Counted from the first letter of the stretch, positions 37,353 to 46,667 are shown. The stretch is 64,000 bases of DNA from Aquisphaera giovannonii (GCF_008087625.1 NZ_CP042997.1:8308001-8372000), one strand, 5' to 3'. Made by a program: numbers and translations. Notes: generated from the letters alone by a model not told the origin.

Positions 37353-38771
37353 ATGGGGACAGAAGTGAGACGCGCCGCCTCCGCGAGGCGCCCGCTGCAC
37401 GAGCGGTTCGTCGCCCCGGGGTCGCGGGCCGAGGACGCGGCCTCCGCCGGACGCCGGGGGCTGTACGCCGGCGAGCCCGAGGCCTGCCGCCGACGCCTCC
37501 TGCCGTTCCTCCGGTCGATGGCGCTGCTGGGCCTGCTCCTGTGGCTCTTCCACGCCTATCAGATCGAGGGCCGGGCATTCCTGGCGCTCGTCACGATCGC
37601 CTGCGCGGCCCTGCCGGTCCACTACCTGGCCCCGTTCCGCTGGAAGAAGCCGCTGTTCGCGGCGACCTCCGTCGCCGGGCTGTTCTGGGTGATCGGCGCG
37701 GGGCCGGCTGCGGCCGTCCTGGGCCTCGCCGCCGTCCTGATCGGCACGTGCTACCTGCCGATCCGCTGGTCCGCGAGGGCCGCGATCCTCGCCGCCCTGG
37801 GCGCGGGCATGGGCGTCGCCAAGGCCCAGGGCCTGCTCGCGATCGTCCCGGCCACGGCCTGGCCGATCGCCGGGACCATGCTCATGTTCCGGCTGATCTT
37901 GTACATGTACGAGTTGAAGCATGCGAAGCGGCCGGAGGGGCTCGTCGACACCGTCGGCTACTTCTTCCTCCTGCCCAACTACTGCTTCCTGCACTTCCCG
38001 GTCGTGGACTACCGGACGTTCCAGCGGGGCTTCTTCGCCGCCGACGTGCACGCGATCCAGCTCCGCGGGCTGGCCATGATGTTCAGGGGCCTGCTCCACC
38101 TCATCTGCTATCGGCTCGTCGACCACGAGCTGTTCATCACGCCGGCGGAGGTCGCCGGGCCGTGGAGCCTGATGGGCTATCTCGCGTGCAATTACCTGCT
38201 CTACCTGCGGGTCTCCGGCCAGTTCCACATGGCCTGCGGGATGCTCCACCTCTTCGGCTACCAGCTCCCGGACACGCACCACCATTACCTGCTGGCCTCC
38301 GGATTCACGGACTACTGGCGGAGGGTGAACATCTACTGGAAGGACTTCATGGTCCGCGTCGTCTTCAACCCGGTGGTCTTCCGGCTGAAGCGATGGCCGC
38401 AGCCCGCGGCGCTCGCGGTCGCCACGGTGGTCGTGTTCGTGACCACGTGGGCGTTGCACGCCTACCAGTCCTTCTGGGTGCGGGGGACCTGGGGCTTCTC
38501 CGTGCCGGACGCCCTCTTCTGGGGGATCCTCGGGGTCCTCGTGGTGATCAACGTCCAGCTCGACGCGAGGAGGGCCCCGGCACGCGGCCGCGCCTCGGCC
38601 GCCAGGGCCCGGGCGGGCGACGCCGGCGGCATCCCCTTCGGGCCCCTCGCCGCCCGCGGCCTCAAGACGGCGGGGACGCTCACGACGCTCGCCCTGCTGT
38701 GGTCGCTCTGGTACAGCCCCTCGCTCTCGGCCTGGATGGCGATGATGCGTCGTGGGATCCTCGGCGCCTGA
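37353..38771 (+). CDS. MBOAT-family membrane O-acyltransferase
   Basis: 472-residue polytopic membrane protein related to AlgI/DltB. About ten hydrophobic segments start at residue 50; conserved blocks include LILYMYELKH, YFFLLPNYCFLHFPVVDYRTFQRGFF, GFTDYWRRVNIYWKDFMVRVVFNP and the catalytic-His block TTWALHAYQSFW (His near residue 367). MBOAT proteins pass an acyl group across the membrane to a cell-surface acceptor. The N-terminal 48 residues are Arg/Ala-rich and cytoplasmic. ATG at 37353 follows AAGGGG. First of four packed genes. Confidence 0.88.
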   Translation: MGTEVRRAASARRPLHERFVAPGSRAEDAASAGRRGLYAGEPEACRRRLLPFLRSMALLGLLLWLFHAYQIEGRAFLALVTIACAALPVHYLAPFRWKKPLFAATSVAGLFWVIGAGPAAAVLGLAAVLIGTCYLPIRWSARAAILAALGAGMGVAKAQGLLAIVPATAWPIAGTMLMFRLILYMYELKHAKRPEGLVDTVGYFFLLPNYCFLHFPVVDYRTFQRGFFAADVHAIQLRGLAMMFRGLLHLICYRLVDHELFITPAEVAGPWSLMGYLACNYLLYLRVSGQFHMACGMLHLFGYQLPDTHHHYLLASGFTDYWRRVNIYWKDFMVRVVFNPVVFRLKRWPQPAALAVATVVVFVTTWALHAYQSFWVRGTWGFSVPDALFWGILGVLVVINVQLDARRAPARGRASAARARAGDAGGIPFGPLAARGLKTAGTLTTLALLWSLWYSPSLSAWMAMMRRGILGA

Positions 38772-38786
38772 CAGGGAGCCTTCGCG

Positions 38787-40034
38787 ATGGCGAGCACCAA
38801 GCCCGTCTCGATCTGGACCGTCCGCATGATCTTCCTCCAGGGCGTGGCCCTGCTGGCGATCGCCCTGATCCCGCTGCCGGCGGGCTGGACCCGGCTCCGC
38901 GCGGCCGTGGACTCCGCCCGCTCCCCGGAGCTGAACCGCGCGGAGAGGGAGGCCCACGCCGCCGGCTACTACGAGGGGCTCATCGGCGGGGGCGACTCGT
39001 CGGAGGGGGCCCGCGGCGAGCTCAACCTGCTGCTCATGGGCAAGCCCAGCGGCTGGGTGCGCTTCAGCGACGCCAACGTCTCCCGGTCGCTCCCGGGCGA
39101 CTTCCTCCAGTTCGAGCTCCTGCCGGACGTCCGCCGGGTGCTCTTCGGCCAGCCGTTCGTCACCAATTCGCACGGCATGCACGGCCCGGACGTGGCCGCG
39201 GAGAAGCCCCCCGGCACCTTCCGCATCGCCCTGCTCGGGGCCTCGATGGACATGGGCTGGGGCGTCACCTACCAGGAGACCTACGCCCACCGGCTGGAGC
39301 GATGGCTCAACAACCACGGCACGCGGCGGGGCGACGCGACGGGCCGCCGGTTCGAGGTCCTCAACTTCGCCGTCGCCGCGTACAGCCCGCTCCAGCGCCT
39401 CGATACCCTCAGGCGCAAGGCGCTCGCGTTCCGGCCGGACCTCGTGATCTTCTCGGCGACGATGCTCGACCTGCGGCTGATGGAGATCCACCTCTGCGAC
39501 GCCCTGCGAACCCGCTCCGACCTCACGTACGACTTCGTCCGGGACGTCCTCAGCGAGGCGGGCGTCACGGCGGACGAGATGGCGGTGGAGGGCGACAAGC
39601 TCGTCTACAAGGACGCGATCAAGGAGAAGATCCAGCCCCGCTACTGGGACCTCTACGACCGGACGCTCGGCCGGCTGGCGGCGGAATGCCGGGCCGCCGG
39701 CGTGCCGGCCCTCATGGTCATCGTGCCCCGCGTCGGCAAGGCGGACGCGCCCGCGGCCCGCGCCGAGCCGGTGGCCCGCCTCAAGGCCCTGGCGGCCCAC
39801 AATGCGATGCCCGTCTACGACCTGACCGGCAGCTTCGACCGCTTCGACCCCGCCAGCCTGGAGATCGCGGCCTGGGACGACCACCCCAACGCGCTCGGGC
39901 ACAGGCGGCTCTTCCTGGCGCTGGCCCGCTCGCTGGCCGACGACCCGGAGCGATACCGCCTCCTCTTCCCCGGGGCCGACGCGCCGCCCGCGCCCCAGGG
40001 CCCCGCCGCCACGGATGATTTCATCGACAAATAA
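38787..40034 (+). CDS. SGNH-hydrolase-like membrane-anchored protein
   Basis: 415 residues, with an N-terminal membrane anchor (about 11-32). Block I of the SGNH fold is IALLGASMDMGWGV (nucleophile Ser near residue 152) and the C-terminal block is DDHPNALGHRRLF (Asp/His dyad). Such proteins (AlgX/AlgJ, DltD-like) work with MBOAT partners in transferring or removing acyl groups on polysaccharides. The start is 15 bases after the MBOAT stop with GGGAG upstream, so co-translation is likely. The function is inferred from fold and partner. Confidence 0.85.
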   Translation: MASTKPVSIWTVRMIFLQGVALLAIALIPLPAGWTRLRAAVDSARSPELNRAEREAHAAGYYEGLIGGGDSSEGARGELNLLLMGKPSGWVRFSDANVSRSLPGDFLQFELLPDVRRVLFGQPFVTNSHGMHGPDVAAEKPPGTFRIALLGASMDMGWGVTYQETYAHRLERWLNNHGTRRGDATGRRFEVLNFAVAAYSPLQRLDTLRRKALAFRPDLVIFSATMLDLRLMEIHLCDALRTRSDLTYDFVRDVLSEAGVTADEMAVEGDKLVYKDAIKEKIQPRYWDLYDRTLGRLAAECRAAGVPALMVIVPRVGKADAPAARAEPVARLKALAAHNAMPVYDLTGSFDRFDPASLEIAAWDDHPNALGHRRLFLALARSLADDPERYRLLFPGADAPPAPQGPAATDDFIDK

Positions 40035-40101
40035 TCCCCCCTTTCATCCCGCCCGTCCTCCGCAGACTGGGGCCGAGCCGGACTCGCATGGTGCGAAGAT
40101 C

Positions 40102-41703
40102 ATGAGCCGAACCCACCTCAGCCAGCTCCTGGAGGCCGCCGCATCGGGGCGGCCCGACCACCCCGCCGTCGAGGACGAGCGAGGCGGGATCCTTTCGTAC
40201 GCCGAGCTCCTCCGGGGGTCCGAACGGCTGGCGGCCCGCCTGGCCCGCTGGGGCGTGAGCCGCGGCGACCGCGTCGGCCTCTGGCTCCCCAAGGGCCTGG
40301 AGGCCGTCACGGCGATCCACGGCGTGCTCCGCTCCGGCGCCGCCTACGTGCCCGTCGACCCCACGGGGCCCGCGGCGCGAGCCGCGACGATCTTCGCCTC
40401 GGCCGGGGTGAAGGTCGTGGTCGTCGCGGCCGCCCTGGCCGACGCCCTCCGGGACGCCTGGTCGGCGCCGGGGCCCATGCCCCGCCTGATCCTCGTCGGC
40501 GGAGGCGACGCGCCCGACGGCCCCCACGCCGCGGCCGCCGTCGACGCCCGATGGGCCGACGTCCTGGCCGACGACGCCACCGCCCCCCTGCCCCCGTCGC
40601 GGGACGCCGACGACCTCGCGTACATCCTCTTCACCTCGGGCTCGACCGGGACGCCGAAGGGGGTCATGCTCTCGCACCGCAACGCCTTCACCTTCGTGGA
40701 CTGGTGCCTGGAGGCGCTCGGCCCCTGGGACGACGCCGACCGCTTCTCCTCGCACGCCCCCTTCCATTTCGACCTGTCGATCTTCGACCTCTTCGTCTCG
40801 TGCGCCAACGCCGCCACGCTGGTCCTGATCGGCGAGTCCGAGGCCCGCGAGCCCGCACTGCTCGGCGGCAGGATCGAGGACCGCCGGATCAGCGTCTGGT
40901 ACTCGGCGCCCTCGATCCTCGCGCTCCTGGCCGACCACGGCGGGCTCGACCGGCCCGGGCGCACGGCCCCGCGGCTGGTCCTCTTCGCCGGCGAGGTCTT
41001 CCCGATCGCGCCGCTCCGCAAGCTGCGGGGGCTGTGGCCGGGGTCCAGGCTCTGGAACCTCTACGGCCCGACCGAGACCAACGTCTGCACCGCCCTGCCC
41101 ATCCCGGACGCCATCCCCGACGACCGCACCGAGCCGTTCCCCATCGGCACCGTCTGCCCCCCCCTGCGGGCCAGGGTCGTGGACGGGGAGGGCCGCGACG
41201 TGCCGCCCGGCTCGCTCGGCGAGCTCGTGATCGAGGGCCCCGGCGTGATGCGCGGCTACTTCGGCCAGCCGGAGCTGTCGGCCCGGGCCTTCTTCCTCGA
41301 CGCCGAGGGCGGACGCTGGTACCGCACCGGCGACCTCGTCATCGACGACGGCGGGGGCTGCTTCCGGTTCCACGGCCGTCGCGACCGCATGGTCAAGAAG
41401 CGCGGCTACCGGATCGAGCTCGGCGAGATCGAGTCCGCCCTCTACCGCCACGACGGCGTGGACCGCGCGGCGGTCGTGGCGAAGGCCGACGAGGCGGGGC
41501 TGTCGATCGCCGCCTTCGTCTCGCTCAAGCCGCAGGCGAAGAAGTCGATCATCGCCATGAAGCGTCATTGCACGACCTACCTCCCGCATTACATGGTCCC
41601 GGACTCGATCACCTTCCTAAACGGCCTGCCGGCGACCTCGACCGACAAGGTGGACTACCAGCGCCTCCGGGCCCTCGCCGAGGGGGAAGGGAAGGTCCGT
41701 TGA
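40102..41703 (+). CDS. amino-acid-adenylation-type AMP-forming ligase
   Basis: 533-residue single adenylation domain, resembling DltA or a stand-alone NRPS A domain. Core motifs: A3 YILFTSGSTGTPKGVMLSHR (about residue 175), A5 LYGPTETN (about 322), A7 WYRTGDL (about 410), A8 GRRDRMVKKRGYRIELGEIE, and the catalytic Lys in TSTDKVDYQ near the end. The substrate is not readable with confidence. No thiolation or condensation domain is attached. ATG at 40102 gives a normal N-terminus. It ends on the start of the next gene. Confidence 0.85.
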   Translation: MSRTHLSQLLEAAASGRPDHPAVEDERGGILSYAELLRGSERLAARLARWGVSRGDRVGLWLPKGLEAVTAIHGVLRSGAAYVPVDPTGPAARAATIFASAGVKVVVVAAALADALRDAWSAPGPMPRLILVGGGDAPDGPHAAAAVDARWADVLADDATAPLPPSRDADDLAYILFTSGSTGTPKGVMLSHRNAFTFVDWCLEALGPWDDADRFSSHAPFHFDLSIFDLFVSCANAATLVLIGESEAREPALLGGRIEDRRISVWYSAPSILALLADHGGLDRPGRTAPRLVLFAGEVFPIAPLRKLRGLWPGSRLWNLYGPTETNVCTALPIPDAIPDDRTEPFPIGTVCPPLRARVVDGEGRDVPPGSLGELVIEGPGVMRGYFGQPELSARAFFLDAEGGRWYRTGDLVIDDGGGCFRFHGRRDRMVKKRGYRIELGEIESALYRHDGVDRAAVVAKADEAGLSIAAFVSLKPQAKKSIIAMKRHCTTYLPHYMVPDSITFLNGLPATSTDKVDYQRLRALAEGEGKVR

Positions 41704-42767
41704 GCACGCCGAATCCCCTGCGCGGCCTCTTCCACTGGAAGTTCGCCTTCTACCAGCTCCTCCTGCCGGCCATCCGGGCTCTTGGCCCCGGGCGGGCCGA
41801 CGCGATCCTCTGCGCCCTGGGCAAGGCCCACGCCCGGTCCTGGCCGCCCCGCCGCAGGGCCCTCCACGCGGCGCTGGAGGCGGCCGGCGAGGTCCTCGAC
41901 CTGGGCCCGACCGACGGCCCCGACGGCGGGCCCCCGCCCTCGGCCTGGCCCGACCTGGCCGCCGGCGCCTGCCGCATGCTGGCCCGCGACTACCTGCTGG
42001 ATACCCGGACCGATCGCGAGGCCCTCGGCCGGTTCGAGGTCCGCGGCGAGGGGGCCCTCCGCCGCGCCGGCGAGTCCGACCGCGGGGCGATCCTCGTGGG
42101 CAGCCACTTCGGGGCGCACATCGCGGGCCTGCACTGGCTCTTCCGCTCCGGGCTCCCGGTCCGCGCCCTGGTCCAGCGGCCGCCGCACGTCTCGAGGACG
42201 CTCGGGCGGTACTTCGACGACCTCCAGCCGGCCGGCACCGATGAGGACCTCTTCCTCCGCCGCGGCCTCGCGCCCGACGCCGCCGTCGGCATCCTGCTCC
42301 GCGCCCGCGCCGCGATCCGCCGGGGCCGGATGGTCTACCTCTGCGGCGACATCCCCTGGGAGGGAGCCAACACCCTCAAGGGCCGGCTCCTCGGCCGCGA
42401 GCACCGCCTCCTCTCGATCTGGACCGACCTCGCCGCGCTGCTGGGCGTCCCCGTCTTCCACGTCTTCTGCACGCACCTCCCCGGCGGCCGCTACCGCCTG
42501 GACATCGACGACGTCGGCCGGGTCCGCCACGGCGAGGAACGCGAGGCCCTCGCCGATTACCTGAAGAACCTCGAGGGCCGCATCGCCGCCCGCCCCGACC
42601 AGGCCGCCGCCCACCTCCTCTGGCCCTGCTACCACCCGGCCGAAGGCCCCCCCGCCGCCTCGCCGAATCCCGACCCCACCTCAACCCCAAGGCCCAGCCG
42701 AAGGAAGCCCGCTCGCGGTCCCAGGTCCGGCTCACCGAGCCGGGAGGGCCATATCCGCCGGCCTTGA
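41700..42767 (+). CDS. LpxL-like lysophospholipid/lipid A-type acyltransferase
   Basis: 355 residues. SHFGAHIAGLHWLFRSGLPVRAL is the start of the LpxL/HtrB acyltransferase fold (the usual HFGNWE is altered to HFGAHI, so the HxxxxD/E motif is imperfect), and GRMVYLCGDIPWEGANTLKGRLLG resembles the second LpxL block. The best start is TTG at 41700, with GGGGAAGG upstream, overlapping the previous stop (TTGA). The last 50 residues are Pro/Arg-rich. Final gene of the four-gene cluster. Donor and acceptor are unknown. Confidence 0.75.
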   Translation: MSTPNPLRGLFHWKFAFYQLLLPAIRALGPGRADAILCALGKAHARSWPPRRRALHAALEAAGEVLDLGPTDGPDGGPPPSAWPDLAAGACRMLARDYLLDTRTDREALGRFEVRGEGALRRAGESDRGAILVGSHFGAHIAGLHWLFRSGLPVRALVQRPPHVSRTLGRYFDDLQPAGTDEDLFLRRGLAPDAAVGILLRARAAIRRGRMVYLCGDIPWEGANTLKGRLLGREHRLLSIWTDLAALLGVPVFHVFCTHLPGGRYRLDIDDVGRVRHGEEREALADYLKNLEGRIAARPDQAAAHLLWPCYHPAEGPPAASPNPDPTSTPRPSRRKPARGPRSGSPSREGHIRRP

Positions 42768-43245
42768 TCGCCTCCGTGGCGACAGACAACCCCAGGCCAT
42801 CCATGTCGCCCTTGTGCTCGCTTCGTGGGTTCGGTCGTCGCCCGGACGATCAAACCCAATGCGCCGCTTGTCCTTTACCACCAGGCATTTACACCAAACC
42901 ATCCGGGCTTACCTCGGGGATGCATGCGCTAGATTCGAGCTTGCTGCGCGGTCGTCTCCCTGCCTCATCATCCACCAGCACCCTGCCTGATACCTCGAGC
43001 GAGGGCTGGCCGACGAACAGGAACGGGGAGGCACCACGGCGTCACTTGATCGACTCCGCCCGCGCGTCGGCGTCCATTGCGCCGCGTGGGTCCACTCGTC
43101 CCGCGGATTGTCGCAGCAATAATGACGCTTCTATCAATCCGGAAACGATTTACATTCGATAAAAATTGGCTCCTCCGGCATCGTCCCGAAGGACTTCGTA
43201 GCCATCACGGGGAGGTCGATAGTTGGCACCACCTCGCATGCACGG

Positions 43246-43439
43246 GTGACCACGATCGTCAGATCGTGGTTCGGACGGGCGAAGCCTCCAGCCTCCGGCG
43301 TCAGCCGGATCCGGGGGGCCAGCCTCGGCCCGCGGGAGGAGCCTCGTCCTCGCTTCCATGCCCCGGGGCCCCGGGTCGCACTGACGTGCGAGGCTGGAGG
43401 CTTCGCCCGTCCGAACCACCCGCTCACGCGGGTGGTCAC
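43246..43439. repeat. REPIN-like inverted repeat pair
   Basis: Arms 43266-43295 and 43390-43419 are perfect 30-base inverted copies (GTTCGGACGGGCGAAGCCTC is part of the first). The flanks are also inverted copies, with GTGACCAC (43246-43253) facing GTGGTCAC (43432-43439). Between each flank and arm lies a different 12-base insert that is itself a hairpin: GATC-GTCA-GATC on the left, and on the right CCGC/GCGG around a TCAC loop. The 94-base interior is unique. Two facing REP sequences of this kind form a REPIN. Confidence 0.85.
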
Positions 43440-43943
43440 GTGTCCATGGATTCCCCGGCGAAGTGTGAAGTTGGGGCTCGAGCATTCGGGACGATCCCGC
43501 TCCGCCCCCCCTCGCGAGCGAGGACTGCGGTCCAGCGTGCCCCAACGAGGCATCAACCGATCCCCTTTCCGCACCGACGATCGAATTGTCAAAGAGACCG
43601 TCGGCGCCCTCGCGCCGGATCGACGAGGAGCCCTCGGATACGATCCACGCCGTAGCGTCCCGGGTTTCCGCGGGCGCACGGGGAATTTTCGCGGGGCCGC
43701 GTTCTTCGGGCCGGCAATCCCCAGATCCTCCCGCCGTCGACGATGCCGGCGTGCACTTGCTCTATAAGAGACCAGCGCTAGGTTTACCCGTTTTCGCACA
43801 CGGCCCGGCAGATTTCTCGGATTTCGTCTCGGGTGAAACCGGCGCGAGGTTCGCGATCCGACAGCTCCCCCATGCCTTGCCTCTTGCTTCGACGCGACTC
43901 ATCCCTTCAGCCCTCCAGCCACAAAACCGCAGCCAAACGCCCG

Positions 43944-43967
43944 GCTTCAGCCACGTCTGGCTGAAGC
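43944..43967. repeat. 9-bp stem hairpin
   Basis: GCTTCAGCC (43944-43952) pairs perfectly with GGCTGAAGC (43959-43967) around ACGTCT. Isolated, G+C-rich, no T-tract; looks like a palindromic extragenic unit rather than a terminator. Confidence 0.5.
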
Positions 43968-44835
43968 ATGCGCGAGACGTTGGAGGGGCTCTCGGGGTCG
44001 AGAACGCCGACCCTCCGGATGGCCGCGGCAGAGACACGGGCCATGCCGCGGGATCGCCCCGGCCCCCGTGACATGCCTCGGCCGACGCGCCGACCTGACC
44101 GCGGTATCGGGGAAGGGACCGGCCGGCGTGCTTCATCCGGATGAGCCCGGCTTCATCGGTTGGCAAAGGCGGCGGCTGGCGGATAGGACTGCGTCTTTCG
44201 TCGATCCACTGCCTCCACGACCCCTCCGGCGCCGCCGCGATCGCCACGCGCGAGCGACCGGGCCGGCTCCCCTCCCGCGGGGCGACGTGCCGGGCGTTCA
44301 GCGCCGGGGCTCTCGATGACGCGAACGAGAGGCCGCTCGACGAGGGGCTCGCGACGCTCGGCCGGCCGGCCCCCGTTTCACCACCGAGCTGGGCGGGGTC
44401 CGTTCGCCCGAGGTAGTCAACGTGAAGACTGGCAGCATCCGGTACACCATCCTGGCCACTTGATCCAGCCAGGGGTGGAGTGCCGGACCGCGTGGAGCCG
44501 AGCATCGTCCCGAAGCGGGCGAACCGGGTGCTCGACCGCGTGCGGCCCGATCGGCTGCCGAAGGATGGCGGGCGTCCTGGCGAGCGAGCGGGGGCTCCGG
44601 AGGCGGTCGAAAACATGCCCCGGGGCGAGAGCGGGGGCCGGGTTTCACCGTCGGGAGCGCCGATCGGCATCGCTCCGCCGTCGCAGGTGTCGCGAATCCG
44701 GGGGGAATTGTGTGGAAATCGCCGAGGGGCCTCGCTGGAATGACCGGCGTGGCCGACGTCGGGGCCGTCTTGGGATGCCACTCGTGGCCCGGCCTCGGCT
44801 TCACGCCCCGATCCGGAGGCGAGGGAATGGCACGA

Positions 44836-45528
44836 TCAGGGCATCGCCTTCGGCGGCCGGCCGCGCGGCCTGGGATGCGGGTCGATGCCCAGCCGTGCGG
44901 CCATGCGTTCGCCCCAGGCGGCGTCGCCGTACGGCCGGCCCGATCGCAGCGAGGCCCGGATGGCGTCGAGCTCGTCCTGCTTCTGCGCGGCGCGGACCTT
45001 CGCCGCCCATCGCTTCCGGCGGGCCGACTCAGTGGCGCCCAGGTCGTCCCACTCGGGGAACGGGCTGAGCAGCCCGTCGGGCCGGCCCAGCCCGTGCTGC
45101 AGGAAGCTCGACCAGGGGTAGTCGGCCGGGTCGCTCACCATCCCGGCCCGCAGCGGGTTGGCCTCGATGTACCGCAGCACCGTCAGCAGGTGGTCGCCGT
45201 CCTGCACGACCGGGCCGCGGAATCGCCCCTGCCAGACGTGCCCCGACGAGCGATGCCGCCGGTGGTATCGCCAGGTGTGCGCCACGGTGATCGACTGCAG
45301 GATCCGGCTGATGCTCCGCCCCGGCTCGGGCTTCAGCAGGAGGTGGAAGTGGTTGGTCATCAGGCAGTAGCCGAGGAGCCGGAACGGGTACCTCTCGCGG
45401 GTCTTGGCCAGCGCGTCGAGGAAGGCCCGGCGGTCGTCGTCGTCATCGAAGACGTCCGCCCTGTTGTTCCCGCGATTGATCGCGTGGTAGACCAGATCGT
45501 CATCGATCGGACGTGGAGGTCGTCCCAT
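44836..45528 (-). CDS. REP-associated tyrosine transposase (RAYT)
   Basis: 230-residue Y1/HUH nuclease of the IS200-like RAYT group. Motifs: MGRPPRPIDDDLVYHAINRG start, NHFHLLL (HUH) near residue 60, VLRYIEANPLRAG with the catalytic Tyr near residue 118, and a basic Arg-rich C-terminus ending in RGRPPKAMP. RAYTs nick and move REP/REPIN elements in single-stranded form. ATG at 45528. Its flank (45543-45580) carries CCCCGAG and CTGACACC words that resemble the repeats near 49.5 kb. Confidence 0.88.
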   Translation of the reverse strand: MGRPPRPIDDDLVYHAINRGNNRADVFDDDDDRRAFLDALAKTRERYPFRLLGYCLMTNHFHLLLKPEPGRSISRILQSITVAHTWRYHRRHRSSGHVWQGRFRGPVVQDGDHLLTVLRYIEANPLRAGMVSDPADYPWSSFLQHGLGRPDGLLSPFPEWDDLGATESARRKRWAAKVRAAQKQDELDAIRASLRSGRPYGDAAWGERMAARLGIDPHPRPRGRPPKAMP

Positions 45529-45698
45529 GATGGCAGCCTACGAAAACCGTCCCCGAGGGGCAAGAAAAATGAACTGACACCGATTTCTCCCAGTTTCGAG
45601 CATGAGACATGCGGAAGTGAACGGCCCTGGGAGTAGAGAGGGATAGTCAACCAAACGCTTTTCGATTTGATGCTCTCTGTCTACATAGGAGGATTGCA

Positions 45699-46286
45699 AT
45701 GCCGCCTGCGCTTTTCTCGGATTTATCAAGCGATGAGGCTCGGATTAAGCCGATTAGATACGCGGTCTCCGGTCGCCCAAGCTTATGTGCAGCGACCCTC
45801 ACGCTTCTCACCGCTCCAGCATTTCTTTGTGTTCTTGTCGTGTGCGTCAGAGGGAGCGAAGAGCCAAAGGCGAGCAAACCAAACGATCTACAATCGTTTC
45901 AGGGGAGGTGGAAGATTGAATCGCTCAGTGCCAATGGGAAGCGACTGCCACTAGGGTTAGCGGGAATTGATCTGTCGAAGTTTGATTTAGTGATCAAAGG
46001 TGATAGCTGGCTCAGTATATCTGATGATGAAAATCATCCGAAAAAGTTGTATTCTATCGAGCTGTTTGCAGATCGTAATCCCAAGGAGATGAATCTCGTT
46101 GACCATGCCAGCGGAGAAACCCTGCGGGGTATTTATGAGGTAAAGAAGCAGACGCTAAAAATCTGCCTTTGCGCAGACCGCTCTCTTGGCGTACGGCCCA
46201 GATCATTTTCAAGTAGTCAAAATGAACCATATATGCTAATGGAATATTCAAGGAGGGTCGATGAAAAGAGCCAAGGTGGACGATAA
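45699..46286 (+). CDS. TIGR03067-domain protein, low G+C
   Basis: 195 residues with a membrane/signal segment (LTLLTAPAFLCVLVVCV) after a 30-residue N-terminal region. DLQSFQGRWKIESLSANGKRLP is the start of TIGR03067, a planctomycete-abundant lipocalin-like domain of unknown role, and LRGIYEVKKQTLKICL is its later block. The gene is far less G+C-rich than the rest of the window, with unusual codon use, so it is probably acquired. A perfect AGGAGG lies six bases before ATG 45699. It sits between two RAYT genes. Confidence 0.8.
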   Translation: MPPALFSDLSSDEARIKPIRYAVSGRPSLCAATLTLLTAPAFLCVLVVCVRGSEEPKASKPNDLQSFQGRWKIESLSANGKRLPLGLAGIDLSKFDLVIKGDSWLSISDDENHPKKLYSIELFADRNPKEMNLVDHASGETLRGIYEVKKQTLKICLCADRSLGVRPRSFSSSQNEPYMLMEYSRRVDEKSQGGR

Positions 46287-46315
46287 ATCTGGAGGGGCGG
46301 ATAAAGTCAGGAAAG

Positions 46316-46486
46316 CAGAGAAAGGGTGTCAACAGAGAAAGGACAGAGAAAGGGTGGACAGAGAAAGGGTGGACAGAGAAAGGGTGTCAGACAGAGAAAG
46401 GGTGGACAGAGAAAGGGTGTCAGGAGAAAGGGTGTCAGGAACCGATATCTTGGACAGAGAAAGGGTGTCAGGAACCGATATCTTGA
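46316..46486 (+). repeat. minisatellite of AGAGAAAGGGTG-type units
   Basis: About eight units of 15-18 bases built on ACAGAGAAAGGGT, with variants GGACAGAGAAAGGGT, GTCAGACAGAGAAAGGGT and GTCAGGAGAAAGGGT. It merges into the REP-like words GGGTGTCAGGAACCGATATC, present at 46426-46452 and 46459-46485, so the array is likely an expansion of the RAYT left end. Confidence 0.75.
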
Positions 46487-46517
46487 CGGGGCGGGTCGAT
46501 GCCGGTAGCCTGGGGGT

Positions 46518-46667
46518 ATGGGACGACCGCATCGCGCCGCCGAGGGCGGCATCATCTATCACGCCCTGAACCGCGCCAACGGCCGATTTGGCATCTTCGA
46601 GGACGCCGGCGACTACGACGCCTTCCTCAAGGCGGGCAAGAAAGGGTGTCAGGAACCGATATCTTGA
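46518..46667 (+). pseudogene. truncated duplicate of the RAYT 5' end
   Basis: Bases 46452-46640 repeat the left end and first 38 codons of the intact gene at 46699 with few differences (offset 181 bases). The copy begins MGRPHRAAEGGIIYHALNRA and diverges after DAFLK, running into the next repeat head and stopping at 46667 (49 residues). It is a partial tandem duplication. Confidence 0.85.

Larger units (their letters stand above)
42768..44835. other. 2-kb gene-poor region
   Basis: No gene supported. Several long open frames overlap on both strands with Arg/Pro/Ser-rich nonsense composition. The region contains the REPIN-like element (43246-43439) and a hairpin GCTTCAGCC-ACGTCT-GGCTGAAGC at 43944-43967, so it is best seen as repeat-bearing non-coding DNA. 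Confidence 0.5.

Noticed and set aside
38787-42767. Acyl carrier protein gene inside the acylation cluster
   Set aside because: No short frame with a DSL phosphopantetheine site was found in the gaps, which are too small for one.
43762-44781. 339-codon minus-strand frame in the gene-poor region
   Set aside because: Arg/Pro/Ser/Gly-rich without domain; competing frames on the other strand; includes a hairpin repeat.
46316-46486. CRISPR array
   Set aside because: Units of 15-18 bases without spacers; a simple minisatellite.
46261-46569. 102-codon frame with RERVDRERV repeats
   Set aside because: It is a translation of the minisatellite and runs into the RAYT fragment; no independent support.
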